The notes under the pieces are model-generated. The model had not been told where the DNA came from. It saw only the letters and a program-made list of their open reading frames with translations, and searched no databases. From contig CAMUYR010000019.1 in the NCBI GenBank assembly GCA_947164965.1, positions 1 to 57,401 of the forward strand: a stretch of 57,401 nt of DNA, read 5' to 3'. Positions 15,565-25,946 of the stretch are shown one piece after another. This stretch comes from an uncultured Prevotella sp. (lineage in GTDB: Bacteria; Bacteroidota; Bacteroidia; Bacteroidales; Bacteroidaceae). The number at the start of each line of letters is the position of its first letter. The stretch's first letter is position 1. The position numbers and the translations under genes were made by a program.

Positions 15565-17349
15565 CTACATGCGTTCGGGGACTTCGATGCCCAGGAGACT
15601 CATGCCGTTCTTGATGATTTTTGCCACGTTCTTGGCCAGCATCAGGCGAATAGCCTTCTTCTGTTCATCGGATTCATTGAGGATTGAGTAATCGTGGTAG
15701 AACTGATTAAACACCTTGGTAAGCTCGTAGCAGTAGTTTGCGATACCGCTTGGAGAATAATCCTTACCAGCCTGCTCTACGGCAGCACCGAACTCGTTCA
15801 TCTTCTGAACCAGCTCCACTTCCTTCTCAGCAAGAGCAACCTGAGCTGCAGCTGGCTTCAAGCCCTCAGCCTCAGCCTTGCGGAGAATAGAGCGGATACG
15901 AGCATAGGTATACTGGATGAAAGGACCTGTATTACCGTTGAAATCGATACTCTCCTCTGGATTGAAGAGCATGTTCTTACGAGCATCAACTTTCAGGATG
16001 AAGTACTTCAGGGCTCCCATACCCACGATACGGGCAATCTCACGGCGCTCCTCTTCGGTCATATCGTCGAATTTGCCCAGTTCCATCGAGGTTTTGTAAG
16101 CATCCTCAACCATCAGAGCCATCAGATCGTCAGCATCAACTACTGTTCCCTCACGACTCTTCATCTTACCGTTAGGCAGTTCTACCATACCGTAAGAGAA
16201 GTGAGTCAGTTCCTTACCCCACTTGAAGCCCAGACGATCGAGAAGGATAGAGAGTACCTGGAAATGATAGTTCTGCTCATTGCCTACTACATAGATCATC
16301 TTGTCGATAGGATAATCCTGGAAACGCATCTCGGCAGTACCGATATCCTGTGTCATATATACTGAAGTGCCATCTGAACGCAGGAGAAGCTTCTGGTCGA
16401 GACCCTCATTTGTGAGGTCAGCCCATACAGAATTGTCCTCGTGGCGCTCGAAGAGTCCCTTGGCGAGACCCTCCTCCACCTTTGCCTTACCCTTCAGATA
16501 GGTCTGGCTCTCGTAGTATATCTTATCAAACGATACACCCATCTTCTTATATGTCTCGTCGAAGCCGGCATATACCCAGTTGTTCATCTTCTCCCAGAGG
16601 GCACGAACCTCAGGATCGTTCTGTTCCCACTTCACCAGCATCTCGTGAGCCTCCTTGATGAGTGGAGCCTCCTGCTTGGCCTTCTCCTCGTCCATGCCTT
16701 GAGCCATGAGTTCCTTAATCTCCTCACGATAGTGCTTATCGAAGGCTACATAGTAGTCGCCAATCAGGTGGTCGCCCTTCTTGCCAGAAGACTCGGGTGT
16801 CTCGCCATTGCCATATTTCAGCCATGCGAGCATAGACTTACAGATGTGGATACCGCGATCATTTACGATATTTGTCTTCACCACCTTGTTACCATTTGCC
16901 TCCATAATCTGAGCCAAACTCCAACCCAGCAGGTTGTTGCGTACATGACCCAGATGCAGGGGTTTATTGGTGTTTGGCGATGAATATTCGATCATCACGA
17001 GGGGAGAGTTCTCATCAGCGATACGCTCACCATAATGTTCATCAGCATCAATGTCCTTTAGCATAGAAAGCCATGCCTCATCGGCAATGCTCAGGTTCAG
17101 AAAACCCTTTACCACATTATATTTGCTGATGGCCTCGCAGTTCTGTACCAGATATTCGCCCAACTCCTGACCAGTCTGTTCAGGACTCTTGCGAGCCATC
17201 TTGACAAAGGGGAATACCACGATGGTTAGACTACCCTCAAACTCACTACGAGTCTTCTGTATTTGCACCATCTTTTCGGGCACTTCTTGCCCGTAGAGTG
17301 CTTTTACCGCAGCCTGTGCTGCTGCCATTATCTGTTGTTCTATCTTCAT
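15565..17349 (-). CDS. argS: Arginyl-tRNA synthetase
   Basis: 594 aa from the ATG at 17349; a longer frame to 17373 would start inside the promoter and is rejected. Class I synthetase: N-terminal Arg-tRNA domain, HIGH-type motif in SSPNTNKPLHLGHVRNN, KMSKS-type motif as KMKSREGTVVDAD, and the anticodon-binding DALR-like C-terminus with SPSGIANYCYELTKVFNQFYHDY. It charges tRNA-Arg in the cytoplasm. The promoter at 17370-17402 gives a very short leader. Confidence 0.98.
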   Translation of the reverse strand: MKIEQQIMAAAQAAVKALYGQEVPEKMVQIQKTRSEFEGSLTIVVFPFVKMARKSPEQTGQELGEYLVQNCEAISKYNVVKGFLNLSIADEAWLSMLKDIDADEHYGERIADENSPLVMIEYSSPNTNKPLHLGHVRNNLLGWSLAQIMEANGNKVVKTNIVNDRGIHICKSMLAWLKYGNGETPESSGKKGDHLIGDYYVAFDKHYREEIKELMAQGMDEEKAKQEAPLIKEAHEMLVKWEQNDPEVRALWEKMNNWVYAGFDETYKKMGVSFDKIYYESQTYLKGKAKVEEGLAKGLFERHEDNSVWADLTNEGLDQKLLLRSDGTSVYMTQDIGTAEMRFQDYPIDKMIYVVGNEQNYHFQVLSILLDRLGFKWGKELTHFSYGMVELPNGKMKSREGTVVDADDLMALMVEDAYKTSMELGKFDDMTEEERREIARIVGMGALKYFILKVDARKNMLFNPEESIDFNGNTGPFIQYTYARIRSILRKAEAEGLKPAAAQVALAEKEVELVQKMNEFGAAVEQAGKDYSPSGIANYCYELTKVFNQFYHDYSILNESDEQKKAIRLMLAKNVAKIIKNGMSLLGIEVPERM

Positions 17350-17369
17350 ATTCTTAACGTTAAGCGGGT

Positions 17370-17402
17370 GCAAAGGTACAAATAAGCGGGGAAAAAGCCA
17401 AA
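17370..17402 (-). promoter_or_regulatory. Promoter of argS
   Basis: Minus-strand -7 TACCTTTGC (17370-17378) and -33 TTTG (17399-17402), spacing 20 bp. The -33 lies in the loop of the nagB terminator. Confidence 0.75.
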
Positions 17403-17423
17403 AGAATTTTGAGCTTTTTCCCC
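17388..17423 (-). terminator. Intrinsic terminator of nagB
   Basis: GGGGAAAAAGC (17388-17398) and GCTTTTTCCCC (17413-17423) are perfect inverted repeats downstream of the nagB stop. Confidence 0.7.
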
Positions 17424-17456
17424 ACCTTAATTATAAATTAGGTGTAATCTGTCGCC

Positions 17457-18251
17457 TTACAGCAGATTATCCTTCTCGATATCTTTGAAGTATTTGTAGG
17501 TAGCAACCTTCAATTCATCAGTAGCAGGTTCGTCAGCTACGATGATGCCGTGCTGATGCATCTGCAGGGCTGAAATTGTCCACTCGTGAGTAACAGCACC
17601 CTCAACAGCAGCTTTCAGAGCACGTGCTTTGTGATGACCGTTTACCAAAATCATAACCTCGCGAGCATCCATGACTGTACCTACGCCAACTGTCAGCGCC
17701 AACTTTGGCACCTTGTTGACATCGTTGTCAAAGAAACGTGAATTGGCAATGATTGTGTCTGTGGTAAGTGTCTTTACGCGTGTGCGGCTTGTCAGACTAG
17801 AGTAGGGCTCGTTGAAGGCAATATGTCCATCAGGACCGATACCACCAATGAAGAGGTCGATACCACCTGCCTCCTGAATCATCTCCTCATAATGAGCACA
17901 CTCAGCAGCGAGGTCAGGAGCATTTCCGTTCAGGATGTGGATATTCTCCTTGGGGCAGTCAATGTGATCAAACAGATTACGAGCCATAAACGAGTGGTAA
18001 GACTCGGGATGCGACTCGGGCAGATTAACATACTCGTCCATGTTAAACGTCAGGACGTTTTTGAAAGATACACGGCCTTCTTTATTGGCCTTTACCAGAC
18101 AAGCATACATTCCTTCTGGCGAACTGCCGGTAGGCAATCCCAGCACGAATGGCTTCTCTTTCGTGGGCTTGAAGGCGTTGATGCGCTCAATGACGTGCTC
18201 AGCAGCCCACTGAGACATTTTCTGATAATCAGATTCAATTATTACTCTCAT
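17457..18251 (-). CDS. nagB: Glucosamine-6-phosphate deaminase
   Basis: 264 aa, full length. Motifs [16 protein letters not shown] (phosphate binding), NMDEYVNL with catalytic Asp, and [13 protein letters not shown] with the ring-opening His are intact, as is SRTRVKTL. The enzyme converts glucosamine-6-phosphate to fructose-6-phosphate and ammonia in amino-sugar catabolism. Transcribed alone from a -7 element at 18289-18297, divergent from hflX. Confidence 0.96.
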   Translation of the reverse strand: MRVIIESDYQKMSQWAAEHVIERINAFKPTKEKPFVLGLPTGSSPEGMYACLVKANKEGRVSFKNVLTFNMDEYVNLPESHPESYHSFMARNLFDHIDCPKENIHILNGNAPDLAAECAHYEEMIQEAGGIDLFIGGIGPDGHIAFNEPYSSLTSRTRVKTLTTDTIIANSRFFDNDVNKVPKLALTVGVGTVMDAREVMILVNGHHKARALKAAVEGAVTHEWTISALQMHQHGIIVADEPATDELKVATYKYFKDIEKDNLL

Positions 18252-18288
18252 AAGTTTAAAAAATATAAAGTTTTTTGTCTTATCGGCT

Positions 18289-18297
18289 GCAAAAGTA
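18289..18297 (-). promoter_or_regulatory. Promoter -7 element of nagB
   Basis: TACTTTTGC on the minus strand, 38 bp upstream of the nagB start; no good -33. Confidence 0.6.
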
Positions 18298-18339
18298 AGA
18301 AAAAAATCTGAATTAGGAATAAAGATGTAGTTTTTTTTG

Positions 18340-18348
18340 TATCTTTGC
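18340..18348 (+). promoter_or_regulatory. Promoter -7 element of hflX
   Basis: TATCTTTGC, 19 bp upstream of the hflX ATG; no good -33. Confidence 0.6.
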
Positions 18349-18367
18349 AGCGATTTTTTGATAATGT

Positions 18368-19615
18368 ATGAAGGAATTTGTTATTTCTGAGGTCAAGGCA
18401 GAGACTGCGGTACTGGTCGGACTCATTACTCAACAGCAGGATGAAGCCAAGACAAAAGAATATCTCGACGAGTTGGAATTTCTTGCCGATACAGCTGGAG
18501 CTATCACCGTGAAGCGTTTTACGCAGAAGGTCCAGGGGCCCAGTCAGGTTACATATGTTGGCAAGGGAAAACTTGAAGAGATCAAGCAATATATTAAGCT
18601 GCAGGAAGATGCAGAAGAGCCTGTCGGAATGGTCATTTTCGATGACGAACTGAGTGCCAAGCAGATTCGCAACATTGAAAGCGAACTGAAGGTGAAGATT
18701 CTTGACAGGACCAGCCTAATTCTCGACATTTTTGCCATGCGTGCTCAGACGGCTGAAGCCAAGACGCAGGTGGAACTGGCGCAATATCGTTACATGTTGC
18801 CCAGACTTCAGCGTCTGTGGACTCACTTAGAGCGCCAAGGCGGCGGTTCCGGTTCCGGTGGCGGAAAGGGTAGCGTAGGTCTTCGTGGCCCTGGTGAAAC
18901 ACAGTTGGAGATGGACCGTCGAATCATCCTGCATCGTATCACGCTATTGAAGCAACGCTTACAGGAGATAGACCAACAGAAGACAACCCAGCGCAAGAAT
19001 CGTGGGCGCCTCATCCGTGTAGCACTCGTCGGTTATACTAATGTTGGCAAGTCGACAATGATGAATCTCTTGTCGAAGAGCGAAGTGTTTGCTGAAAACA
19101 AGCTTTTTGCTACCCTCGACACGACGGTTCGTAAGATGACAATCGACAATCTGCCTTTCTTGTTGGCTGATACGGTGGGATTCATTCGCAAGCTGCCTTC
19201 CGACTTGGTGGAGTCGTTTAAGTCAACATTGGACGAGGTGCGCGAAGCCGATCTGCTGGTACACGTGGTTGACATCTCGCATCCAGACTTTGAAGAGCAG
19301 ATTAGTGTGGTCGAGAAAACCCTTTCAGAATTGGGCTGTGCCGACAAGCCTTCCATGTTGGTGTTCAACAAGATTGATGCCTACACTTGGACGCCTCAGG
19401 ATGCTGACGATCTGACGGAGCCCACACGTGAAAACATCTCGTTGGATGAATTAAAGAAGACGTGGATGGCAAAGATGCAGGGCGACTGTCTGTTCATTTC
19501 TGCCCGTGAGAAGCAGAATATAGATGAGTTGCGCCAGGAACTATACAAGAAAGTGCGCGAATTGCACGTCCAGAAATATCCATACAACGATTTCCTGTAT
19601 CAGATAGAAGAATAA
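18368..19615 (+). CDS. hflX: GTPase HflX
   Basis: 415 aa. The N-terminal HflX domain carries [27 protein letters not shown] sequence and the glycine-rich [20 protein letters not shown] loop with TQLEMDRR. The G domain has G1 GYTNVGKST (near 220), G3 DTVGF, and G4 NKID. HflX binds the 50S subunit and splits stalled ribosomes under stress. It heads a rightward set hflX-DUF4954-M16 with gaps of 23 bp and -11 bp. Confidence 0.96.
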   Translation: MKEFVISEVKAETAVLVGLITQQQDEAKTKEYLDELEFLADTAGAITVKRFTQKVQGPSQVTYVGKGKLEEIKQYIKLQEDAEEPVGMVIFDDELSAKQIRNIESELKVKILDRTSLILDIFAMRAQTAEAKTQVELAQYRYMLPRLQRLWTHLERQGGGSGSGGGKGSVGLRGPGETQLEMDRRIILHRITLLKQRLQEIDQQKTTQRKNRGRLIRVALVGYTNVGKSTMMNLLSKSEVFAENKLFATLDTTVRKMTIDNLPFLLADTVGFIRKLPSDLVESFKSTLDEVREADLLVHVVDISHPDFEEQISVVEKTLSELGCADKPSMLVFNKIDAYTWTPQDADDLTEPTRENISLDELKKTWMAKMQGDCLFISAREKQNIDELRQELYKKVRELHVQKYPYNDFLYQIEE

Positions 19616-19638
19616 TAATGAACCAAAAATATTGAATT

Positions 19639-21492
19639 ATGAGAGACTACAGACAACTAACACAAGAAGAGATTGATGTGCTCGAGAGAAACAGCTGTTG
19701 GGCCGAGGATTGGAATAGAGTTAAGGTGGCAGAAGACTTTTCACCTTACGGTTTTCATCGTGTTGTCTTCTATGGTGACATCCGCTTGGGTGTTTTTGAA
19801 AAGCAAGTAGAGGTTACCAAGGGTTTTGCAAAGCATGCTGGTATTAACGATGCCACATTGCGCAACGTGACAGTTGGCGACAACTGTTTGATTGAGAAAG
19901 TTGGTAACTTCATCAATAACTACACGATAGGCGACGATTGTTACATCTCAAATATTTGTACCCTTGAGACGACAGAAGGCGCAACATACGGCGAGGGACA
20001 TTCTATCTCTGTTCTTAACGAGATGGGTGATGGCAACCTGCTGTTGTTCCATGACCTGAATTCACAGCTGGCAGCCTTCATGGTCAAGCATTTCAATGAT
20101 AAGCAGTTGAAGGATACGATAACCCGACTGATTAACGAGGAAATCCGCTTTACGCAACCTGAACGCGGAACCATCGGTAATGGTGTCAAGATCATCAATT
20201 CAAAGGAAATTACCAATACTGTCGTCAAGGATGACTGCGAAATCAATGGTGCTTCCCGGTTAAGCGACTGTACGATTTTGAGTTCGAAGGATGCTTCGGT
20301 TTATATAGGAACGGGTGTCATCTGCGAAAACTCTATCATCTCTAATGGCTGTTCCATCACGAATTCTGTGAAGATGCAGGACTGTTTTGTTGGCGAGGCT
20401 TGTCAGATTACCAATGGATTTACTGCCGAGGCCAGCGTGTTCTTTGCCAATTCTTATATGGCTAACGGTGAGGCTTGTGCTGCTTTCTGCGGCCCCTTCT
20501 CCGCATCTCATCACAAGTCGAGCTTGCTCATCGGTGGCGAGTTCTCGTTCTACAATGCCGGTTCGAACACCAACTTCTCGAACCATGCCTACAAGATGGG
20601 TCCTCTGCACTATGGTACCTTGGAGCGCGGTTCGAAGACAGCTTCTGGAGCCTACATCCTGATGCCTGCCAAGATTGGTGCGTTCTCCGTCTGCTTTGGC
20701 AAGCTGATGAACCATCCTGACATGCGCTGTCTCCCCTTTGCCTATTTGATGGCCTATGGCGAGACTATGTATATCGTGCCTGGTCGAAATATTACGACGG
20801 TAGGACTGTACCGCGATATCAAGAAATGGCCTAAGCGCGATAAGCGTGCTGCATCGTGCCGCAAGAGTGTTATCAACTTCGATTGGCTGTCACCGTTTAC
20901 TGTTGGCGAAATCGTTCAGGGCAAGAAGATTCTGGAGGCGTTGCGCCAGGCAGGTGGTGATAATGTGTCGTCGTATAACTACCACGAGTATATTATCAAC
21001 GCTTCGTCACTGCGCAAAGGTATTAAATACTACGATATCGCCCTCCGCATCTATATGGGTGCCGTGCTGAAGCGTGCTGTGAAGGGCGGATGGTTAGGTA
21101 AACCCATCTCAACAGTAGGCGAGGGCGATTGGATCGACCTGAGCGGACTGTTGCTGCCTGCCAGCGAGGAACAGCGACTCATCGACGACATCAAGAACGG
21201 CGCAGTCGAAAGCATTCAGGAGGTACTGCAACGCTTCTACAATATCGATGCCAACTATCGCGTTTACCAATGGGCCTGGACCTATAAGTTGATTCTTGAC
21301 TATTATGGTGTAGAGGAATTGACGGAACAGACCATGCAGCGTATTCGTGAAGACTACGTCAAAGCCCGTCGTGCGTGGATTGCTGAAATCCGCAAGGATG
21401 CCCAGAAGGAGTTTGCAATGGGCGACGTTGAGCAGGAGGTGTACGACGATTTCATCTCGAAATTGGATCACGAAATAGATTATGAAGATTAA
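19639..21492 (+). CDS. DUF4954 family protein with left-handed beta-helix repeats
   Basis: 617 aa, recognised as the Bacteroidetes/Spirochaete DUF4954 family. Residues about 60-330 contain hexapeptide-type turns (LIEKVGNFINNYTIGDDCYIS, CENSIISNGCSITNSVKM) typical of left-handed beta-helix acyl- or nucleotidyl-transferases, followed by the conserved SASHHKSSLLIGGEFSFYNAG block and a helical C-terminal third. The beta-helix suggests a sugar-nucleotide or acyltransferase-like role, but no function is established to my knowledge. The gene overlaps the M16 peptidase start by 11 bp, implying translational coupling. Confidence 0.85.
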   Translation: MRDYRQLTQEEIDVLERNSCWAEDWNRVKVAEDFSPYGFHRVVFYGDIRLGVFEKQVEVTKGFAKHAGINDATLRNVTVGDNCLIEKVGNFINNYTIGDDCYISNICTLETTEGATYGEGHSISVLNEMGDGNLLLFHDLNSQLAAFMVKHFNDKQLKDTITRLINEEIRFTQPERGTIGNGVKIINSKEITNTVVKDDCEINGASRLSDCTILSSKDASVYIGTGVICENSIISNGCSITNSVKMQDCFVGEACQITNGFTAEASVFFANSYMANGEACAAFCGPFSASHHKSSLLIGGEFSFYNAGSNTNFSNHAYKMGPLHYGTLERGSKTASGAYILMPAKIGAFSVCFGKLMNHPDMRCLPFAYLMAYGETMYIVPGRNITTVGLYRDIKKWPKRDKRAASCRKSVINFDWLSPFTVGEIVQGKKILEALRQAGGDNVSSYNYHEYIINASSLRKGIKYYDIALRIYMGAVLKRAVKGGWLGKPISTVGEGDWIDLSGLLLPASEEQRLIDDIKNGAVESIQEVLQRFYNIDANYRVYQWAWTYKLILDYYGVEELTEQTMQRIREDYVKARRAWIAEIRKDAQKEFAMGDVEQEVYDDFISKLDHEIDYED

Positions 21493-24394
21493 ACTTTCTT
21501 TACTGTTAGCTATTAGCTGTTGGCTATTGGCTTTGGGTAGTGCTCAGGCTAAGGACTATAAGTATCAGACCGTAGACGGCGACCTGACGAAGACCCGTAT
21601 CTACACGTTGGACAATGGGTTGAAGATTTATCTGAGTGTCAACAAGGACAAACCTCGTATCCAGACCTACATTGCTGTACGTACGGGTTCTAAGAACGAC
21701 CCCGCAGAAACAACAGGACTGGCTCACTATCTGGAGCATCTGATGTTTAAGGGTACTAAGCAGTTCGGAACGATCAATCCCACGGCTGAGGCTCCTTTGC
21801 TCGACGAGATTGAGCAGCGTTATGAAGCCTATAGAAAGCTGACGGATCCCGTGGCTCGCAAGCAGGCCTATCACGAAATCGACTCAGTATCGCAGATAGC
21901 CGCCCAGTATTTCATTCCCAACGAGTATGATAAGCTGATGGCTGCCATCGGTGCCCAGGGTACCAATGCCTTTACCTCGAACGATGTCACTTGCTATACG
22001 GAGGATATCCCGTCCAACGAGATAGAAAATTGGGCCAAGATACAGGCAGACCGTTTCCAACACATGGTGATTCGTGGTTTCCATACTGAGTTGGAGGCTG
22101 TCTACGAGGAGTATAATATGTATCTGACCGACGATGGCGACAAGATATGGAGTGCCATCGGCAAGAAACTGACGCCAACCCATCCTTATGGCACGCAAAC
22201 CACTATCGGTACGCAGGAACACCTGAAGAATCCTTCCATCACCAACATCAAGAATTATTTCCGCCGTTGGTATGTGCCAAATAATGTGGCTATCTGTATG
22301 GCTGGTGATTTCGATTTTGACAAGACCGTAGCCATTATCGACCGCTACTTCGGACAATGGAAGCCTGCTGCCGACGTGTCGCAGCCGGTATTCCCCAAGC
22401 AGCGTCCGCTGACAGCCCCCTCCGATACTACCATCATTGGCCAGCAGGCCGAGCAGGTGTGGGTGGCATGGTTAGGCAAGAAAGCATCAGATTTGCAATG
22501 TGATACTCTCGACGTCATAGGCGATATGCTCAGCAATGGTAAGGCGGGTCTTTTCGACTTGAACCTTAATCAGACCATGCGTGTACAGGCGGCTCAAGCT
22601 GGCATACAGACCCAGCAGGACTATTCGTCATTCCTGCTCATCGGTATGCCTAAGCCAGGCCAGTCGCTCGAGGAAGTCCGTTCGTTGATGCTGGCAGAGT
22701 TGGAGAACCTGAAGCAAGGCAATTTCTCCGACGATCTGCTGCCCAGTATTGTCAACAACATGAAGCTCAGCTACCAGCGTGCTGTCGACAATAACATGTG
22801 GCGCGTCCGCCAGCACATGAACTCGTTCATTGAAGGCAAGTCATGGGAACAGACCACAGGCAAGATGCAGCGTGTGGCTGGCATGACAAAGCAACAGATT
22901 GTCGATTTTGCCCGTCGTTTCTTTACCGATGGCTATGCCACCGTGTTTAAGAAGCAAGGTGTCGACACGCTGCAGAAGAAGATCGACAAACCTGCCATCA
23001 CACCTATTCCTGCTAATCGCGACTTGGTGAGCAAGTTTGTGGTCGACATCCAAAATGCTAAGGTTGAACCTATTCAGCCCCAGTTCCTCGACTTCCAGCG
23101 CGACCTCACTCAGAGCGTGGTAGGCAAGAGTCTGCCCCTCATCTATAAGCAGAATAAGGATAACGAACTGTTCGACCTCGTATTCCGCTTCGACTTCGGT
23201 CATGAGGACGACAACCGTTACGATGTTGCCAGCAATTATCTCGACTATGTGGGAACCAATAAGCTGACCGCTGCCGGTATTAAGCAGCAGTTCTATAAGC
23301 TGGCTTGCAACTACCGTGTCAATGTCAATGCCGACAATCTGACCATTTCGCTGTCTGGTCTTAACGAGAACATGCCTGCTGCCTTGTCGTTATTGGAGAA
23401 CCTGCTGCAGAATGCCAAGGCCGACCGCACTTCTTACGACCAGTTTGTCGACCTGACTCTCAAGTCGCGTGATGACATGAAGAAAGACCAGCGCACGTGT
23501 TTCGACTATCTCTACCAGTATGCCGTTTATGGCGCTCATAATGTGCGTCGTGACGACATGACTGAACAGCAATTGCGCGATGCCAACCCACAGCAGCTGT
23601 TGGGCCTGCTTAAGGACCTGAACAAGCTGCAGCATACCGTGCTTTACTATGGTCCTATGACCGAGAAGCAGTTGGCCGACGTGCTGTCTAAGAGCCACAA
23701 GACGCCCAAGAAGCTTGCTGCCGTTCCCGAGGGCCAGCCCTTCACCAAGCAGCTCACTCCGCAGAATGAGGTGTGGATTGCCCCCTTTGATGCTAAGAAC
23801 ATCTATATGCGCATGTATCATAACGAAGGACGCGACTTCAATCCTGACGAGGCAGCTACTGTCACCCTCTTCAACGAGTATTATGGCGGTGGTATGAACG
23901 GTATCGTCTTCCAGGAGTTGCGCGAGGCCCGTGGTCTGGCCTACAATGCTGGTTCCAACTATAGCCTTATCAGCAGGAAAAGCGAGAAGGAGTCTTTCCT
24001 CACGCATATTATCACGCAGAACGACAAGATGATGGACTGCGTACGCCAATTCCACCAGATACTTGACACCATTCCCCAGTCGGAGGCTGCTTTCAAGGTA
24101 GCCAAGGACGCTGTTCTGAAGCAGTTGGCCAGTCAGCGTACGACAAAGATGGGTGTCATCAATGCTTTTATCAATATGAAGCGACTGGGTTTGGACTACG
24201 ACTTGAACCAGCAGGTCTATCGTGATATGCAGCAGGTCACTCTGCAGGACATCGTGCGCTTCGAACAGCAGCAGGTGGCTCGCAAGCCTTACCGCTATAT
24301 GATTCTCGGCGACGAGAAGGAGTTGGACATGCCTTCGTTGGAGAAGATCGGTCCTATCCGCCGCCTGACGATAGAGGAAGTGTTCGGTTATTAA
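21482..24394 (+). CDS. Secreted M16 family zinc metallopeptidase
   Basis: 970 aa with an N-terminal signal peptide ending near AQA (residue 23). The inverted zinc motif HYLEH is at 82-86 (GLAHYLEHLMFKGTKQFG), with the distal Glu in AVYEEYNMYL; a second, inactive M16 half occupies the C-terminal part (FQELREARGLAYNAGS). Such pitrilysin-like enzymes digest peptides in the periplasm as clamshell proteases. Part of its signal peptide (LLAISCWLLALG) is encoded by an interspersed repeat at 21505-21532. A terminator follows at 24434-24470. Confidence 0.93.
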   Translation: MKIKLSLLLAISCWLLALGSAQAKDYKYQTVDGDLTKTRIYTLDNGLKIYLSVNKDKPRIQTYIAVRTGSKNDPAETTGLAHYLEHLMFKGTKQFGTINPTAEAPLLDEIEQRYEAYRKLTDPVARKQAYHEIDSVSQIAAQYFIPNEYDKLMAAIGAQGTNAFTSNDVTCYTEDIPSNEIENWAKIQADRFQHMVIRGFHTELEAVYEEYNMYLTDDGDKIWSAIGKKLTPTHPYGTQTTIGTQEHLKNPSITNIKNYFRRWYVPNNVAICMAGDFDFDKTVAIIDRYFGQWKPAADVSQPVFPKQRPLTAPSDTTIIGQQAEQVWVAWLGKKASDLQCDTLDVIGDMLSNGKAGLFDLNLNQTMRVQAAQAGIQTQQDYSSFLLIGMPKPGQSLEEVRSLMLAELENLKQGNFSDDLLPSIVNNMKLSYQRAVDNNMWRVRQHMNSFIEGKSWEQTTGKMQRVAGMTKQQIVDFARRFFTDGYATVFKKQGVDTLQKKIDKPAITPIPANRDLVSKFVVDIQNAKVEPIQPQFLDFQRDLTQSVVGKSLPLIYKQNKDNELFDLVFRFDFGHEDDNRYDVASNYLDYVGTNKLTAAGIKQQFYKLACNYRVNVNADNLTISLSGLNENMPAALSLLENLLQNAKADRTSYDQFVDLTLKSRDDMKKDQRTCFDYLYQYAVYGAHNVRRDDMTEQQLRDANPQQLLGLLKDLNKLQHTVLYYGPMTEKQLADVLSKSHKTPKKLAAVPEGQPFTKQLTPQNEVWIAPFDAKNIYMRMYHNEGRDFNPDEAATVTLFNEYYGGGMNGIVFQELREARGLAYNAGSNYSLISRKSEKESFLTHIITQNDKMMDCVRQFHQILDTIPQSEAAFKVAKDAVLKQLASQRTTKMGVINAFINMKRLGLDYDLNQQVYRDMQQVTLQDIVRFEQQQVARKPYRYMILGDEKELDMPSLEKIGPIRRLTIEEVFGY
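21505..21532 (+). repeat. TTAGCTGTTGGCTATTGG-type repeat inside the M16 signal peptide
   Basis: Contains TTAGCTGTTGGC and ATTGGC words shared with 30854-30886 in murF; here it encodes the hydrophobic core of the signal peptide. Confidence 0.55.
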
Positions 24395-24433
24395 GATCGT
24401 TTTCGCTGAGAGCGACAAACGCATAAAAAAAAG

Positions 24434-24470
24434 AAGCGTATCAATCACATCAGGTTGATACGCTTTCTTA
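24434..24470. terminator. Bidirectional terminator between M16 and MFS genes
   Basis: AAGCGTATCAA (24434-24444) and TTGATACGCTT (24455-24465) are perfect inverted repeats with A and T tracts outside. Confidence 0.85.
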
Positions 24471-24486
24471 TTATAATTAGGTGAGA

Positions 24487-25935
24487 TTAATCTATCTCAA
24501 TGGGCTTATACTTAGGAACCAGAGCCTTCATGATGCACCAGCCGATGAGGTAGGCCACAGCACAGATGCAGAACACTACCATGTAGGCAGCAGGCTTGCC
24601 CTCGAAACCAAAGAACTGGAAGGCAGCACCCTGACCGGCAGCCCAGTCAAAGAACTTACCAGAGCCGAGGTTGATAGACATTGAGCCGATACCGCCAGCC
24701 ATCGTGCCCAGACCAACAATCGTACCGATAGTGCTTTTGGGGAACATGTCGCCGATGGTCGAGAAGAGGTTGGCACTCCAAGCCTGATGGCCGGCACCCA
24801 GCAAACCAATCAGAATGGCGGGCCACCAAGCGCTATAGGCACCCATAGGCTGAGCAAACAGACCCAGCACGGGGAAGCAGGCGAAGATGAACATCGCACG
24901 CATGCGGCCCAGATAAGGATTCATACCCTTCTTGTCGACGAAGTATGTGGGCAGATAACCGCCACCAATCGAGAGGATGGTCACGATAGCGTAGAGCGTG
25001 AAGATGAGGGCGATACCCATAGCGGAGTCGGAGGTATAGCCATACTGGTCAGAGAAGTAGGCTGGAGCCCAGAACAGGAAGAACCACCATACACCGTCGG
25101 TCATAAACTTACCCACGAGGAACGACCATGTCTGCTTGTATGTGAAGCACTTCATGAACGGAATAGTCTTCTCTTCCTTCATGTTGTCACGGTCCTGAGC
25201 GTCGGCCAGGTCGTTGTCCTGCTCAATATAGTTGAGCTCAGCCTGGTTCACGCGCTTGTTCTTGGCGGGTTTGTCGTAGAGCCAAGTCCACAGTCCCATC
25301 CATATGAATCCTAAGGCACCGATGATGATGAATGCCATTTCCCAACCCCATGCACGAGCCAGCAGAGGAATGGTGGCAGGAGCTGCCAGCGCACCTACAG
25401 AGGCACCGCTATTGAAGATAGAGGTAGAGAATGCACGGTCCTTCTTGGGGAAGTATTCGGCAGTAGCCTTGATGGCTGCAGGGAAGTTACCTGCCTCACC
25501 GACAGCCAGAATCAGGCGGCAAGAGAGGAACAGCCAAACAGAGATGGCAGCGATGGCAACAGCAGCATCGCCAGTCAACTGTCCGAGCTGAGCTACAGAG
25601 TCGTAGCCCTCGACGGTCATAGCCACCCAGCCGCAACCAGCGTGGAGCACAGCACCCAGCGACCATACGAAGATGGCGATGAGGTATCCTTTCTTGGTGC
25701 CCATCCAGTCGATAAACTTACCGGCGAAGAGGTTGGCAATAGCATAGAACAGCGAGAACATACCGGTGATGGTACCATAGTCGCCATCGGTCCAATGGAA
25801 TTCAGGAGCAATAAAGTCCTTCCATGTTAGTGACAGAACCTGACGGTCCATGTAGTTAATGGTGGTTGCCAGAAAGAGCAACGCACAGATGACCCAACGG
25901 AAATTGGACATCTTGGTAGTTTGAACAGCACTCAT
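24487..25935 (-). CDS. MFS transporter, hexuronate (ExuT)-like
   Basis: 482 aa with about 12 hydrophobic helices. The start FRWVICALLFLATTINYMDRQVLSL is diagnostic of the anion:cation symporter family, which includes ExuT and GudP; the A-loop GAxFxGxAxD-like region is partly visible as LFYAIANLFAGKFIDWMGTKKG. It is longer than ExuT (about 430) because of an extra loop near residues 110-140 (GWVAMTVEGYDSVAQ). It lies 11 bp downstream of kduI and is the last gene of the IIC-kduI-MFS set, so hexuronates or unsaturated uronate products are the probable cargo. Confidence 0.88.
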   Translation of the reverse strand: MSAVQTTKMSNFRWVICALLFLATTINYMDRQVLSLTWKDFIAPEFHWTDGDYGTITGMFSLFYAIANLFAGKFIDWMGTKKGYLIAIFVWSLGAVLHAGCGWVAMTVEGYDSVAQLGQLTGDAAVAIAAISVWLFLSCRLILAVGEAGNFPAAIKATAEYFPKKDRAFSTSIFNSGASVGALAAPATIPLLARAWGWEMAFIIIGALGFIWMGLWTWLYDKPAKNKRVNQAELNYIEQDNDLADAQDRDNMKEEKTIPFMKCFTYKQTWSFLVGKFMTDGVWWFFLFWAPAYFSDQYGYTSDSAMGIALIFTLYAIVTILSIGGGYLPTYFVDKKGMNPYLGRMRAMFIFACFPVLGLFAQPMGAYSAWWPAILIGLLGAGHQAWSANLFSTIGDMFPKSTIGTIVGLGTMAGGIGSMSINLGSGKFFDWAAGQGAAFQFFGFEGKPAAYMVVFCICAVAYLIGWCIMKALVPKYKPIEID

Positions 25936-25946
25936 ATTTTAAATAG

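Noticed and set aside
23390..24448. 352-codon antisense frame inside the M16 gene
   Set aside because: Shadow of a well-conserved peptidase frame; no domain, promoter or start context.
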